Below, piece after piece: positions 1 to 6,190 of a stretch of DNA of 17,080 nt (positions are counted from its first letter, which is position 1; each line of letters opens with the position of its first letter). This DNA comes from MGBC113645 sp036308445 (GTDB taxonomy: Bacteria; Bacillota_I; Bacilli_A; Erysipelotrichales; Coprobacillaceae). The notes beneath the pieces were generated by a model. That model saw nothing but the letters and a program-made list of their open reading frames with translations. It had not been told where the DNA came from and ran no database searches. The DNA lies in the NCBI GenBank assembly GCA_036308445.1, contig JAXJVS010000008.1, forward strand, positions 1 through 17,080, given 5' to 3'. Position numbers and translations under genes: made by a program.

Positions 1-2
1 AT

Positions 3-83
3 CAAATGAAATGGGTACAAGAAATGAATAATATTCAAAACTGTGTTGAAGAAATAGTCAATTATCAAGTTGTTTTTAATTAA
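3..83 (+). CDS. TnpV-like transposon protein, C-terminus only
   Basis: An open frame enters from the left edge and ends at TAA 81-83, giving 26 residues. They include MKWVQEMNNIQNCVEEIV. This matches the usual end of TnpV proteins of Tn4451-type integrative elements, a tryptophan followed by a V..MNNI...AEEIV pattern and a short hydrophobic tail. TnpV is a small accessory protein of unknown role carried by these mobilisable elements. The start and most of the gene lie outside the window. The call rests on a short match by eye, but the spacing of W, MNNI and EEIV fits well. It suggests the window begins at the edge of a mobile element. Confidence 0.6.
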   Translation, partial: QMKWVQEMNNIQNCVEEIVNYQVVFN

Positions 84-203
84 TAAATTTGTATAATATG
101 ATTCATTTCAAAACAATTTTATTCTTTTTTTTATGAATGACAGCAAATAAGAGATTATCCTATTTTTTAGATATTAATACTTAATTTGATAAGAGTAAAT
201 AAT

Positions 204-224
204 AGGCGATGAAAAACATCGCCT
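204..224 (-). terminator. Hairpin terminator of the secreted-protein/membrane-protein unit
   Basis: A perfect 8-bp stem (204-211 with 217-224) closes a 5-nt A-rich loop. Read on the minus strand it lies about 22 nt after the stop of the small membrane protein and is followed by an AT-rich tract (ATTATTT). The U-run is weak, so termination is probable rather than certain. It could also serve readthrough from the TnpV side. Confidence 0.6.
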
Positions 225-246
225 GTTAATAATGATTATATTTTTA

Positions 247-534
247 TTAAAATATCTCTAATAAAAACCAAATTGCAAAAAAAATTGAAAAACTCCTTGT
301 ATGATTAATTGACCATTTATATTGATTATTAATATTATGTTTATTAAAAATCAAAGTAATCAAAAAAAATACAATAGCAATTAAAAGATTACACCATACA
401 GATAAAGTGAATATATATTTTAATATGCAATAACTAATAAAAAGTATAAAAGATAATAAATCTAAATTATTTTCAGGTATTCCTAAAAACAATATAAACG
501 GATAATTTCTTTGTTTTAAAAAACTTTGTAGCAT
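247..534 (-). CDS. Small membrane protein, possible immunity-type partner
   Basis: I do not recognise the family. The 95-residue product is very hydrophobic, with about three membrane segments (roughly residues 12-40, 47-64 and 80-95) and a basic loop near residues 65-80. It starts 10 nt after the stop of the secreted protein at 545-1162. Its ribosome binding site (AGGTGAT in minus-strand sense) overlaps that stop codon, so the two are almost certainly translated as a pair. A small membrane protein coupled to a secreted protein with a hydrophobic core resembles toxin/immunity pairs. That role is inference only, since no immunity family motif is visible. Confidence 0.6.
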   Translation of the reverse strand: MLQSFLKQRNYPFILFLGIPENNLDLLSFILFISYCILKYIFTLSVWCNLLIAIVFFLITLIFNKHNINNQYKWSINHTRSFSIFFAIWFLLEIF

Positions 535-544
535 AAAATATCAC

Positions 545-1162
545 CTATTTGTAAGATACAGAATGATTTTGATTTAAAATAGTAGAACTTCCACATTTTA
601 CTAAGACATTAGTCCAATATTTATATTTCACTTTATGTGTTCCAGATGTATATTTAGAACCAGATCTATATTCAGTAATGGTAATTTTGATTGCTTTACC
701 CCATAAATTACCTGAAATGAACGCACTAATTACAGCTGCAGCAAATGGAAAGTTACTAATAGCTGCTAATCCAGCTATTAATGCAGCTACAGTAGATGTT
801 ACACCACCAGGAATAGTGTATGTTGTTCTTTTTAAAACTTTGTTAGCGACTCTAGCAAAATCAATTGTAGATTCTTCAGATTCTTCAATTTGAATTTCGC
901 AACCATTAATAGTGAGTTTACCTGTATCTTTATTGAAGATGGCTTCGGTAGTGACACCTTGTTCATCTGTTACTAATGATTTTGTTTCATTAGCTTCATT
1001 ATTAATAGAAACTACATAGTCTGAACCATTGACATTAATAACTTGATTATCCAAATCGTATGAACTGTCTGATGATATAGCTCCTACATTTAATACAGAA
1101 ACAAATCCTAAAGTAAAGACCGTTAAAGCAACAATAAATGATTTTAAATATTTATTTAACAT
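545..1162 (-). CDS. Secreted protein with central hydrophobic segment (bacteriocin-like architecture)
   Basis: 205 residues. Residues 1-28 form a signal peptide (basic MLNKYLK, hydrophobic core, likely cleavage after VGA). Residues about 30-104 are acidic, with an EESEEST run near 93-99. A basic junction follows (RVANKVLKR, about 104-112). Residues 121-150 are a Gly/Ala/Ile-rich hydrophobic stretch, and the C-terminus (165-205) is cationic and Tyr/Ser/Thr-rich. There are two cysteines, C88 and C190. The layout of leader, acidic pro-region, hydrophobic helix and cationic tail resembles precursors of secreted membrane-active proteins, but I cannot name a family. The start is set by a strong AGGAGG site 7-8 nt upstream. 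It is coupled to the membrane protein at 247-534 and transcribed divergently from the regulator operon at 1301. Confidence 0.75.
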   Translation of the reverse strand: MLNKYLKSFIVALTVFTLGFVSVLNVGAISSDSSYDLDNQVINVNGSDYVVSINNEANETKSLVTDEQGVTTEAIFNKDTGKLTINGCEIQIEESEESTIDFARVANKVLKRTTYTIPGGVTSTVAALIAGLAAISNFPFAAAVISAFISGNLWGKAIKITITEYRSGSKYTSGTHKVKYKYWTNVLVKCGSSTILNQNHSVSYK

Positions 1163-1186
1163 ATATAACCTCCTTAGTATTTTTAA

Positions 1187-1196
1187 AGAGTACTCT
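1187..1196. promoter_or_regulatory. Palindrome AGAGTACTCT, candidate operator on the minus promoter
   Basis: A perfect 10-bp palindrome sits just inside the predicted transcription start of the minus-strand unit. The related inverted repeat AAGAG-AATG-CTCTT lies within the plus-strand promoter at 1251-1264. Both share AGAG/CTCT half-sites. They are candidate binding sites for the winged-helix regulator encoded at 1977-2276. This is inference from position and symmetry. Confidence 0.4.
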
Positions 1197-1205
1197 CAAG
1201 CAGGC

Positions 1206-1233
1206 ATTTTAACATGTTTTATAAATATGTAAA
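1206..1233 (-). promoter_or_regulatory. Predicted promoter of the secreted-protein unit
   Basis: On the minus strand, TTTACA (1228-1233) and TAAAAT (1206-1211) are separated by 16 bp, giving a predicted start near 1199. The ribosome binding site TAAGGAGGTT lies at 1167-1176, ahead of the ATG at 1162. Confidence 0.55.
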
Positions 1234-1240
1234 GAATAAA

Positions 1241-1269
1241 TTGACAAAAAAAGAGAATGCTCTTAAAAT
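1241..1269 (+). promoter_or_regulatory. Strong sigma-A-type promoter with inverted repeat in the spacer
   Basis: TTGACA (1241-1246), a 17-bp spacer and TAAAAT (1264-1269). The inverted repeat AAGAG-AATG-CTCTT (1251-1264) fills the spacer and touches the -10 box, so a protein bound there would block RNA polymerase. It drives the three-gene unit starting at 1301. Confidence 0.7.
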
Positions 1270-1300
1270 AAGATTACAATTTATATAAGGAGATGATAAT

Positions 1301-1984
1301 GTGAATAAGAATGCTTATGATAATTTAGATATAATTAAGAAGACTATAGGTGATACAAAATATGTTTTAGATGACTCTAAACCATGTAATGGAATAAAAA
1401 AAGTTTTTTTTATTTGGTTGACATCATTTTTAGGAAGTAATTTATTAATGTTTATATATCTAAAGTTATCTCTGTATTTTGATTTTTTTGCTACTGATTT
1501 ATATTACCAAATATATAGAATATCTAATATTGGACTTCTTTTTTTAGTGTTTGTAATATATCAGTTTTGTAGTTGTAAATTCTCAATGACTGTTAAAGAG
1601 AGAGATTTTTTAAAAGAATTCATGATTTATCCATTGTTTTTATCTTTTTTTAAAGCATTGAATTCTATTTCTTATTATATAAGTATTGACGTTATGGTGT
1701 TATTATATGATACTATACCATTTGATCTTATAATTACGTTTATGGCTATATATCATATATATAGATATTTTAACAAAAAACATTTTTTGCATTTATCACT
1801 TCTATTAATGATATTTATACTTGTATTTATATTTGTAAAATTTATTTCATTTAATATGTCAAATGTAAATATATTAATTGCCAATATTAATAATTTATTT
1901 GACATGCTAAATTTATATTCAACTTTACCAATTGTGTTGCTTGGTATCTCAGTTTACTTTATGAAGGAAAATCCATATGGATAA
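1301..1984 (+). CDS. Polytopic membrane protein of unknown function, first gene of regulator operon
   Basis: 227 residues starting at GTG 1301, with AAGGAGA at 1287-1293 as ribosome binding site. About six membrane segments are visible (roughly 34-58, 70-90, 105-125, 128-152, 162-182, 205-222), after a soluble, charged N-terminus of about 30 residues. No catalytic or transporter motif is recognisable. The 3' end overlaps the start of the regulator by 8 nt, so the two are co-translated. Membrane protein plus small winged-helix regulator is a common pairing in Firmicutes, in which the membrane protein senses a signal or protects against the product of a neighbouring locus, as in SdpI/SdpR. The parallel is in arrangement only; I see no sequence evidence that this is SdpI. 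Confidence 0.7.
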   Translation: MNKNAYDNLDIIKKTIGDTKYVLDDSKPCNGIKKVFFIWLTSFLGSNLLMFIYLKLSLYFDFFATDLYYQIYRISNIGLLFLVFVIYQFCSCKFSMTVKERDFLKEFMIYPLFLSFFKALNSISYYISIDVMVLLYDTIPFDLIITFMAIYHIYRYFNKKHFLHLSLLLMIFILVFIFVKFISFNMSNVNILIANINNLFDMLNLYSTLPIVLLGISVYFMKENPYG

Positions 1985-2276
1985 AAACATTCTTAATGTG
2001 TCAAAAATATTTGAATCTAAAATCAGAATTCAAATGATTGCTAGTTTAAGTGTTAGTGATTTAACATTTAATCAGTTAAAGAAAATCTGTCAGTGTACAA
2101 ATGGTAATATGACAACACACACAACAAAATTATTAGAAAGTGGATATGTAATAAAGAAAAAAGAATTTGTTAAGGATAAACCACAAACAACTTATCATCT
2201 TACAGATTATGGAAGAAATGAATTTAATGAATATGTAAAAATTTTAAATAGTTTGGTTAGGGAGGATAATAGATGA
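1977..2276 (+). CDS. Winged-helix transcriptional regulator (HTH_34/PF13601-like)
   Basis: 99 residues forming one winged helix-turn-helix domain. Helices occupy about 7-24 (KIFESKIRIQMIASL) and 29-38, a recognition helix lies at 43-56 (NMTTHTTKLLESGYV), and the wing is 59-74, ending in TTYHLTDYGR. The pattern of '...NLS.H..KLE..GY......G..P.T.Y.LT..GR' is that of PF13601 regulators. It overlaps the membrane-protein gene by 8 nt (start) and the downstream secreted-protein pseudogene by 4 nt (ATGA), so it is the middle gene of an operon. The likely role is autoregulation through the AGAG/CTCT palindromes between the divergent promoters. It has no obvious ligand domain, so the membrane partner may be the sensor. 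Confidence 0.88.
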   Translation: MDKNILNVSKIFESKIRIQMIASLSVSDLTFNQLKKICQCTNGNMTTHTTKLLESGYVIKKKEFVKDKPQTTYHLTDYGRNEFNEYVKILNSLVREDNR

Positions 2277-2860
2277 AAAAGAAAATTTTAGTAATAATAT
2301 GCATGATATTTATGATGTTAATCTTTAATTCAACTGACATAAAAGCTTTAAATGGATTGAGCTAATATTATGATATTATTTTATCGATAAATGAAGAATA
2401 TAATGCTGAATTATATATTATGAATAAAAATGAGTTTTTAAATTCACCAATTAAAGATCAATTTAATTCAAATTATGACTTATACATAAACAATATTTTG
2501 AATACAGATATTGATAAATTTAGGAATGAATGCATGGATATAGTAGAATCAGAAATAGAAATAGAAGTATCGGCTATTAGTAATTCGCGCTCAACTTTGG
2601 CAACAAAAACAGTTGCATTTTATTCAGCACGTAATAGTATGACTTTAAAATATAAATATAGTGGATCAAAATTTGATACTTCTTATAAACCAACGGCAAC
2701 TGTGAAGAAATTGAATAATACAAATTATTTTTCTATGACAAGTTATTCAGGAACTTTTAAGAATTCTAATAGTACTTATTCAGTAGTAGCAAAAGGGAAA
2801 ATATATACTATTACAGGTGTAGCAACAAATAGATCTTTTACAGTTAATTTTAATTTGTAA
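2273..2860 (+). pseudogene. Secreted protein gene interrupted by one in-frame stop (TAA at 2363)
   Basis: An ATG at 2273 overlaps the regulator's stop (ATGA) and follows a GGGAGG site (2260-2265). It begins a signal peptide, MKKKILVIICMIFMMLIFNS, with likely cleavage after IKA. The frame meets TAA at 2363-2365, codon 31. Without that codon the same frame runs to 2860 and gives about 195 residues. The continuation (from about 2366) has a helical, charged N-terminal part and a C-terminal Ser/Thr/Tyr/Lys-rich beta-type region (from about 2590 onward) like other small exported Firmicute proteins. An internal ATG at 2420 opens a 146-codon stretch, but it has no convincing ribosome binding site and would lack the export signal. 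The simplest reading is a recent nonsense mutation; a sequencing error is the alternative. Function unknown. Confidence 0.75.
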
Positions 2861-3069
2861 AAATATAATTGATATTATTAAGGTATCAATCTCAAGAAAA
2901 GAAATGATACTATTTTAGTACAAAAAATCATTAAATTAAAATAATAGATGTAAATTTATTAAAAAATGTAATAAATAGAGTAAAAATAATGCCTATAAAA
3001 TAAAGGCAATCATATGCTGGTAATTAATTATTGATACCATTAATATGATACCAATTTGATACCATTAAC
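2861..3069. repeat. Intergenic region with repeated TGATACC motifs
   Basis: This stretch has no convincing coding sequence. TGATACCA occurs three times in direct orientation at 3032-3039, 3046-3053 and 3057-3064, just ahead of the predicted promoter at 3070. The first and third copies share the longer TTGATACCATTAA. An inverted copy, GGTATCA, is at 2882-2888, with a partial TGATAC at 2905-2910; these two could form a hairpin after the secreted-protein pseudogene. The cluster next to a -35 box suggests a regulator binding site, but none is identified. Confidence 0.45.
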
Positions 3070-3098
3070 TTGTAAATGATGTAGAAATAGTATAAAAT
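3070..3098 (+). promoter_or_regulatory. Predicted promoter ahead of the hairpin RNA / toxN region
   Basis: TTGTAA (3070-3075), 17 bp, TAAAAT (3093-3098), predicted start near 3105. It is the best promoter upstream of the hairpin cluster and terminator. A start closer to the hairpins is possible, since the intervening 150 bases are AT-rich and contain several -10-like hexamers. Confidence 0.45.
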
Positions 3099-3104
3099 AT
3101 ATAT

Positions 3105-3400
3105 GAAAAAGGACAGAAAATACGAATTTATTAAACAAATATGTTTAGTGAAATCGTGGATATGAAGAGTGGGAATAGTTAATCGTTGTTAGAGTGCAAT
3201 CGATATATTAAAACAAGATATTATAAATAAATTTTATTAAATTGAATATACTATTAATATCAAGAGAATAGGCTTCTCTTGACTTACGCATGAAAATGTG
3301 CATAATTTACTTGAAGGTAGAAATACCAAAACAGTACGGCTCCTACCGCCATAAGTGTAGGGTGTTAAAGTTTGGAAGGATTTACGTCCTTCCTTTTATT
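3105..3400 (+). ncRNA. Candidate antitoxin RNA region of a type III toxin-antitoxin locus
   Basis: Non-coding by eye: the only short frame, at 3104, gives 20 codons. The distal half is strongly structured. A 9-bp stem TCAAGAGAA/TTCTCTTGA spans 3260-3282. CGCAT-GAAA-ATGTG lies at 3287-3300 and GGTA-GAAA-TACC at 3316-3327, so two GAAA-tetraloop hairpins recur 28 nt apart. A CCTAC...GTAGG pairing is possible at 3342-3361. A terminator follows at 3374-3397 and then the truncated ToxN frame. Promoter, structured RNA, leaky terminator and toxin is the known order in ToxIN, AbiQ and related systems. Clean tandem repeats of 34-45 nt, the hallmark of those antitoxins, are not obvious here. The antitoxin is therefore either degenerate or of a divergent type. 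Confidence 0.45.
3374..3397 (+). terminator. Rho-independent terminator between the RNA region and toxN
   Basis: GGAAGGA (3374-3380) pairs perfectly with TCCTTCC (3387-3393) around loop TTTACG, followed by TTTT. In type III systems a terminator in this place lets most transcripts end as antitoxin RNA while some read through into the toxin. Confidence 0.85.
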
Positions 3401-3423
3401 TTAAGAAAGGCTGCGTGATATAT

Positions 3424-3600
3424 GTGAAATTTTACACAACTGATATTGATTATATTAAATATCTCCATTCATTTGATAGTGAGGTATATTTCAATAAACA
3501 AAGATATGATTATGAAAATAAAGCATATATTGGAATAATAGTCTATGATAATAGTATCCCATATTTCGTTCCTTTAACATCAGCAAAGCCTAAACATTAA
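3424..3600 (+). pseudogene. ToxN/AbiQ-family type III toxin, N-terminal third only
   Basis: The frame encodes a start of the ToxN type: VKFYTTDIDYIKYL at the front, then KAYIGIIV and PLTSAKPKH before TAA 3598-3600. ToxN/AbiQ proteins are endoribonucleases of about 170 residues held inactive by a repeat RNA. Counting from the GTG at 3424, Tyr10, Lys33, Thr52, Ser53 and Lys55 fall exactly where, from memory, the active-site residues of Pectobacterium ToxN lie; this supports both the family and the start. An upstream GTG at 3415 (AAGAAAGG site 4 nt away) is the alternative start. Only 58 residues remain; the rest of the fold is missing and no continuation is visible in any frame before the next gene. 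The toxin should be inactive. Confidence 0.75.
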
Positions 3601-3734
3601 AAAAAGCGTTTTATTAATTATTTATTTATTGGATAATGAATAATTAATATATATATTTTTGGTTATAATATAATTGATTATGATATCTTAAAAATGTTAG
3701 ATAATTTCATTGGAGCATAGAAAGGAGCTTTGAT

Positions 3735-5294
3735 ATGAAAACTATATATTATAATGGAATCATTAAAACGATGAATGAACATAACGATGTTGTAGAAGCA
3801 GTATGTATTGAAAACGGAAAAATTACTTATGTGGGTAGTATAAAAGAAGTCTTGAAACAAAAAAATGAAGATACACAATGTATTGATTTAAATAATAAAG
3901 TAATGCTTCCAGGATTAATTGATAGTCACAGTCATTTTGTTGGGGTTGCGAATAGTCTTTCACAATGTGATTTAAGTGATTGTAAATCTTTTTCAGATAT
4001 TATCAATAAAATGAAAAAATTTATAAAAAATGAGTCTATCCAAGAAAATCAGTGGGTGTATGGGTGCAATTATGATCATAACTTTTTAGAGGAAAATACT
4101 CATCCGACTAAAGCGATTTTAGATCAGATCTCTACAGTTTATCCAGTAGTCATTGTACATGCTTCTAATCATATGGGGGTTGCTAACACAAAAGCTTTAG
4201 AAGTCTCACATATTGATAATAATATTGAAGACCCTGAAAGTGGCAAGTATGGTAGAGAAGATGGAAAATTAAACGGATATCTAGAAGAAAATGCTTTTAT
4301 TAACTTTCAAAAAAATGCGCCAATGATTTCGGTTCAACAATTATTAAATTTGATGGCTAGAGCACAAGATATTTATGCGAGTTATGGAATCACTACCTTA
4401 CAAGAGGGTATGGTAAATGATGAATTATGGGGATTGCTAAAATATGCATCTGATAGTGGATTATTTAAATTGGATGTTGTAGGTTATGTAGACTTAGCTA
4501 GCTCAAGACATATACTTTTAGATAATCCGGATTATGTGGGTAAGTATAAAAATCATTTAAGAATCGGTGGATATAAAATCTTTCTAGATGGCTCACCACA
4601 AGGAAAGACAGCATATTTGACATCTCCTTATGAGGGAGAAGAAAATTACTGTGGATATCCTACGCTTAGTGATCAGGAAGTTATTAACTTTTATCAACAA
4701 GCTAAAGATGATCATCAACAAATATTGGCCCATTGTAATGGGGATGGTGCTTGCGAGCAATTTATTCATGCAGGTGAAATTGTAGGACTAGGATATCGTC
4801 CAGTAATGATTCATGCGCAATTAGTAACTGAAAAACAACTACAACGTATGGCAAAAATTAAGATGATGCTTAGTTTCTTTGTGAGTCATACCTATTATTG
4901 GGGAGATATCCATATTAAAAATTTTGGATATGAACGTGCCAAAAATATATCACCTGTAAAAACAGCAATCAATTATAGTATTCCATATACATTCCATCAA
5001 GATAGTCCAGTGTTACCACCAAACTTGATGAAAGCTATGCAATGTGCTATGGAGCGAAAAACTAAATCTGGAATTTTATTAAACCAAGATGAATGTGTAA
5101 GCGAAGAAGAAGCACTAAGAGCTGTAACGATTAACGGCGCATTTCAATACTTTGAAGAAAATAAAAAAGGTAGTATTGAAGTAGGCAAAAATGCTGATTT
5201 AGTAATTATGAATAAAGATGGAGATGTTTTACATACCATTAAAGATGGGAATTGTATTTATAGCAAAAATCATTCTGAAATTAGTTCTTTATAG
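3735..5294 (+). CDS. YtcJ-like metal-dependent amidohydrolase (Amidohydro_3)
   Basis: 519 residues, full length for this family of cytoplasmic hydrolases with a metal-binding TIM barrel. An N-terminal beta region (1-55) leads to the PGLIDSHSHF motif with metal ligands His65 and His67. Further expected ligand positions are Lys281 (YKIFLDGS), His333 (ILAHCNGDGA), His360 (MIHAQL) and Asp423 (HQDSPV). The C-terminus, with GSIEVGKNADLVIM, is the usual closing beta sandwich. All key residues are present, so it should be active. Substrate is not predictable from sequence: family members act on N-formyl or other amides and related C-N bonds. AAAGGAG at 3721-3727 sets the ATG. It stands alone between the toxin remnant and an IS66 scar. 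The AT-rich 134-bp gap ahead holds only poor promoter matches (e.g. TTGGAT 3629, TATATT 3652). Confidence 0.9.
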   Translation: MKTIYYNGIIKTMNEHNDVVEAVCIENGKITYVGSIKEVLKQKNEDTQCIDLNNKVMLPGLIDSHSHFVGVANSLSQCDLSDCKSFSDIINKMKKFIKNESIQENQWVYGCNYDHNFLEENTHPTKAILDQISTVYPVVIVHASNHMGVANTKALEVSHIDNNIEDPESGKYGREDGKLNGYLEENAFINFQKNAPMISVQQLLNLMARAQDIYASYGITTLQEGMVNDELWGLLKYASDSGLFKLDVVGYVDLASSRHILLDNPDYVGKYKNHLRIGGYKIFLDGSPQGKTAYLTSPYEGEENYCGYPTLSDQEVINFYQQAKDDHQQILAHCNGDGACEQFIHAGEIVGLGYRPVMIHAQLVTEKQLQRMAKIKMMLSFFVSHTYYWGDIHIKNFGYERAKNISPVKTAINYSIPYTFHQDSPVLPPNLMKAMQCAMERKTKSGILLNQDECVSEEEALRAVTINGAFQYFEENKKGSIEVGKNADLVIMNKDGDVLHTIKDGNCIYSKNHSEISSL

Positions 5295-5310
5295 AAACAA
5301 ATCTATAAAC

Positions 5311-5345
5311 TGTCGAAAAAATCACATAGTTTTAGACATTTTTTT
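5311..5345 (+). terminator. Probable terminator after the amidohydrolase
   Basis: TGTC-g-AAAA (5311-5319) can pair with TTTT-a-GACA (5330-5338), followed by seven T residues. The stem is AT-rich with one mismatch, so the call rests mainly on the T-run and position. Confidence 0.5.
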
Positions 5346-5419
5346 GAATTGTCAAAAGCAATATAAAAACTGTGTAAGTTAAAGCGCAACCACAAAATAA
5401 TAAAGTGTATATAAAAATA

Positions 5420-5453
5420 AGAATCAAATTGCTACGATTAGTAGTTTGATTCT
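5420..5453. repeat. Strong hairpin after the IS66 transposase stop
   Basis: AGAATCAAA (5420-5428) pairs with TTTGATTCT (5445-5453), and an inner CTAC/GTAG (5432-5435 with 5441-5444) extends the stem around a GATTA loop, with a 3-nt bulge. It overlaps the stop codon of the minus-strand IS66 remnant and is probably its old terminator. Confidence 0.6.
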
Positions 5454-5666
5454 CACTTTGCTTTACAATTAGTTTGATATTCTTCACTCCAAGGTAAAAA
5501 CATATCTAAACTTTCTGGATTGTTTATTAAATCTTGGCTTTTAAGTATTTAAATACAAAACATAGATATTTGTATGGATCTCATCCATTTGCTTTAGCCA
5601 TCTCAATCATACTATAAGCAGCTGCACTTGCATCAGCTCCTTTTGGGCTTGCTGAAAACAGCCAAT

Positions 5667-5702
5667 TTTTACGATTATGTTCTATAGCACATAATCGTAA
5701 AA
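5667..5702. repeat. Perfect 14-bp inverted repeat at the IS66/cardiolipin synthase junction
   Basis: TTTTACGATTATGT (5667-5680) and ACATAATCGTAAAA (5689-5702) are exact inverse copies around 8 nt. The left arm is part of the transposase coding sequence (HNRKN, minus strand). The right arm is its inverted copy and abuts the headless cardiolipin synthase. This looks like a fold-back duplication made at the rearrangement breakpoint, rather than a terminator. Confidence 0.7.
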
Positions 5703-6190
5703 GTCAGTTATATTCCTTTTCGTTATTGTCTTGCTATTTTATTGGCCGTTCTTGAAACATTAGCAATATTAGCGATTGTGATAGCACTCTGTTATTATGT
5801 TCCTTACTTTTATCTATTAGTATGGGTAACAGAAATAGCATGTGTTATTCGTATTATTTCTTCAAATGATAATCCAGATTATAAGATTCCTTGGCTTTTG
5901 TTTGTATTGATTTTGCCTATTACTGGTTTTATGTTATATTTTTTATTCTATTCTAGAATGTTTAAAAAGAAATATATTTGCCGTTTAAATAACATAAAAG
6001 ATCATAGTTATAAACAAGATGATTCAGATACTTTTTACAGATTAAGAGAAGAAAATATAGTTGCTTATAATCAAGCACAATTGATTTGTAATATTTCAGA
6101 ATCGCATCTATTTGTGAATACAAAACAACAATAGTTCTCTTTAGGTGAAAAAATGTATATAAGTATGTTAGAAGATTTAAAGAAAACTAT
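5703..6190 (+). pseudogene. Cardiolipin synthase (PLD type), N-terminal fragment
   Basis: The frame carries the PLDc_N region of bacterial cardiolipin synthases: two membrane segments, then VIRIISSNDNPDYKIPWL, LPITGFMLYFLFYSR and a basic linker. Cardiolipin synthase joins two phosphatidylglycerol molecules at the membrane. The normal start and first segment are lost at the IS66 junction; the reading frame opens at 5688 without a proper start, and TTG 5742 would be an unlikely substitute. After AYNQAQLI...VNTKQQ the frame hits TAG at 6132-6134, while the same frame continues with FSLGEKMYISMLEDLKK, which is expected next in the family. The two HKD catalytic motifs are absent altogether. The gene is therefore broken at the 5' end, by a nonsense codon and by loss of the 3' two-thirds. 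Confidence 0.85.

Larger units (their letters stand above)
5374..5702 (-). pseudogene. IS66-family transposase, 3' remnant
   Basis: On the minus strand, bases about 5680 down to 5453 encode the C-terminus of an IS66 transposase: RKNWLFSASPKGADASAAA, then YSMIEMAKANG, DPYKYL, and finally a LPWSEEYQTNCKAK ending at the TGA 5453-5455. Two lesions are visible: an in-frame TGA after AKANG (where a leucine is normal) and a frameshift near 5545 between KYLK and SQDLINN. The rest of the transposase, including the N-terminal and most of the DDE domain, is missing. Between the transposase stop and 5374 lie a hairpin and the sequence GTAAGTTAAAGCGC, which fits an IS66 terminal end starting GTAA. The element is dead. 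Its upstream break coincides with a perfect inverted repeat (5667-5702). Confidence 0.85.

Noticed and set aside
678..893. 71-codon plus-strand open frame
   Set aside because: It lies wholly opposite the secreted-protein gene at 545-1162, has no ribosome binding site and no family resemblance.
2420..2860. Independent 146-residue gene starting at 2420
   Set aside because: No ribosome binding site, no export signal, and the same frame extends back to a signal peptide interrupted by one stop.
3032..3068. Possible CRISPR-like array from TGATACC repeats
   Set aside because: Units are only 8-13 bp with unequal spacing of 11 and 14; no array or cas genes.
3104..3166. 20-codon frame beginning MKKDRKYEFIKQ
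   Set aside because: It is too short, without a clear ribosome binding site, and lies inside the likely untranslated RNA.
3260..3397. Possible metabolite riboswitch ahead of the short toxN frame
   Set aside because: No known riboswitch core was recognised, and the downstream frame matches a type III toxin, which explains RNA plus terminator better.
3678..3878. 66-codon minus-strand open frame
   Set aside because: It overlaps the 5' end of the amidohydrolase on the other strand and lacks start signals.
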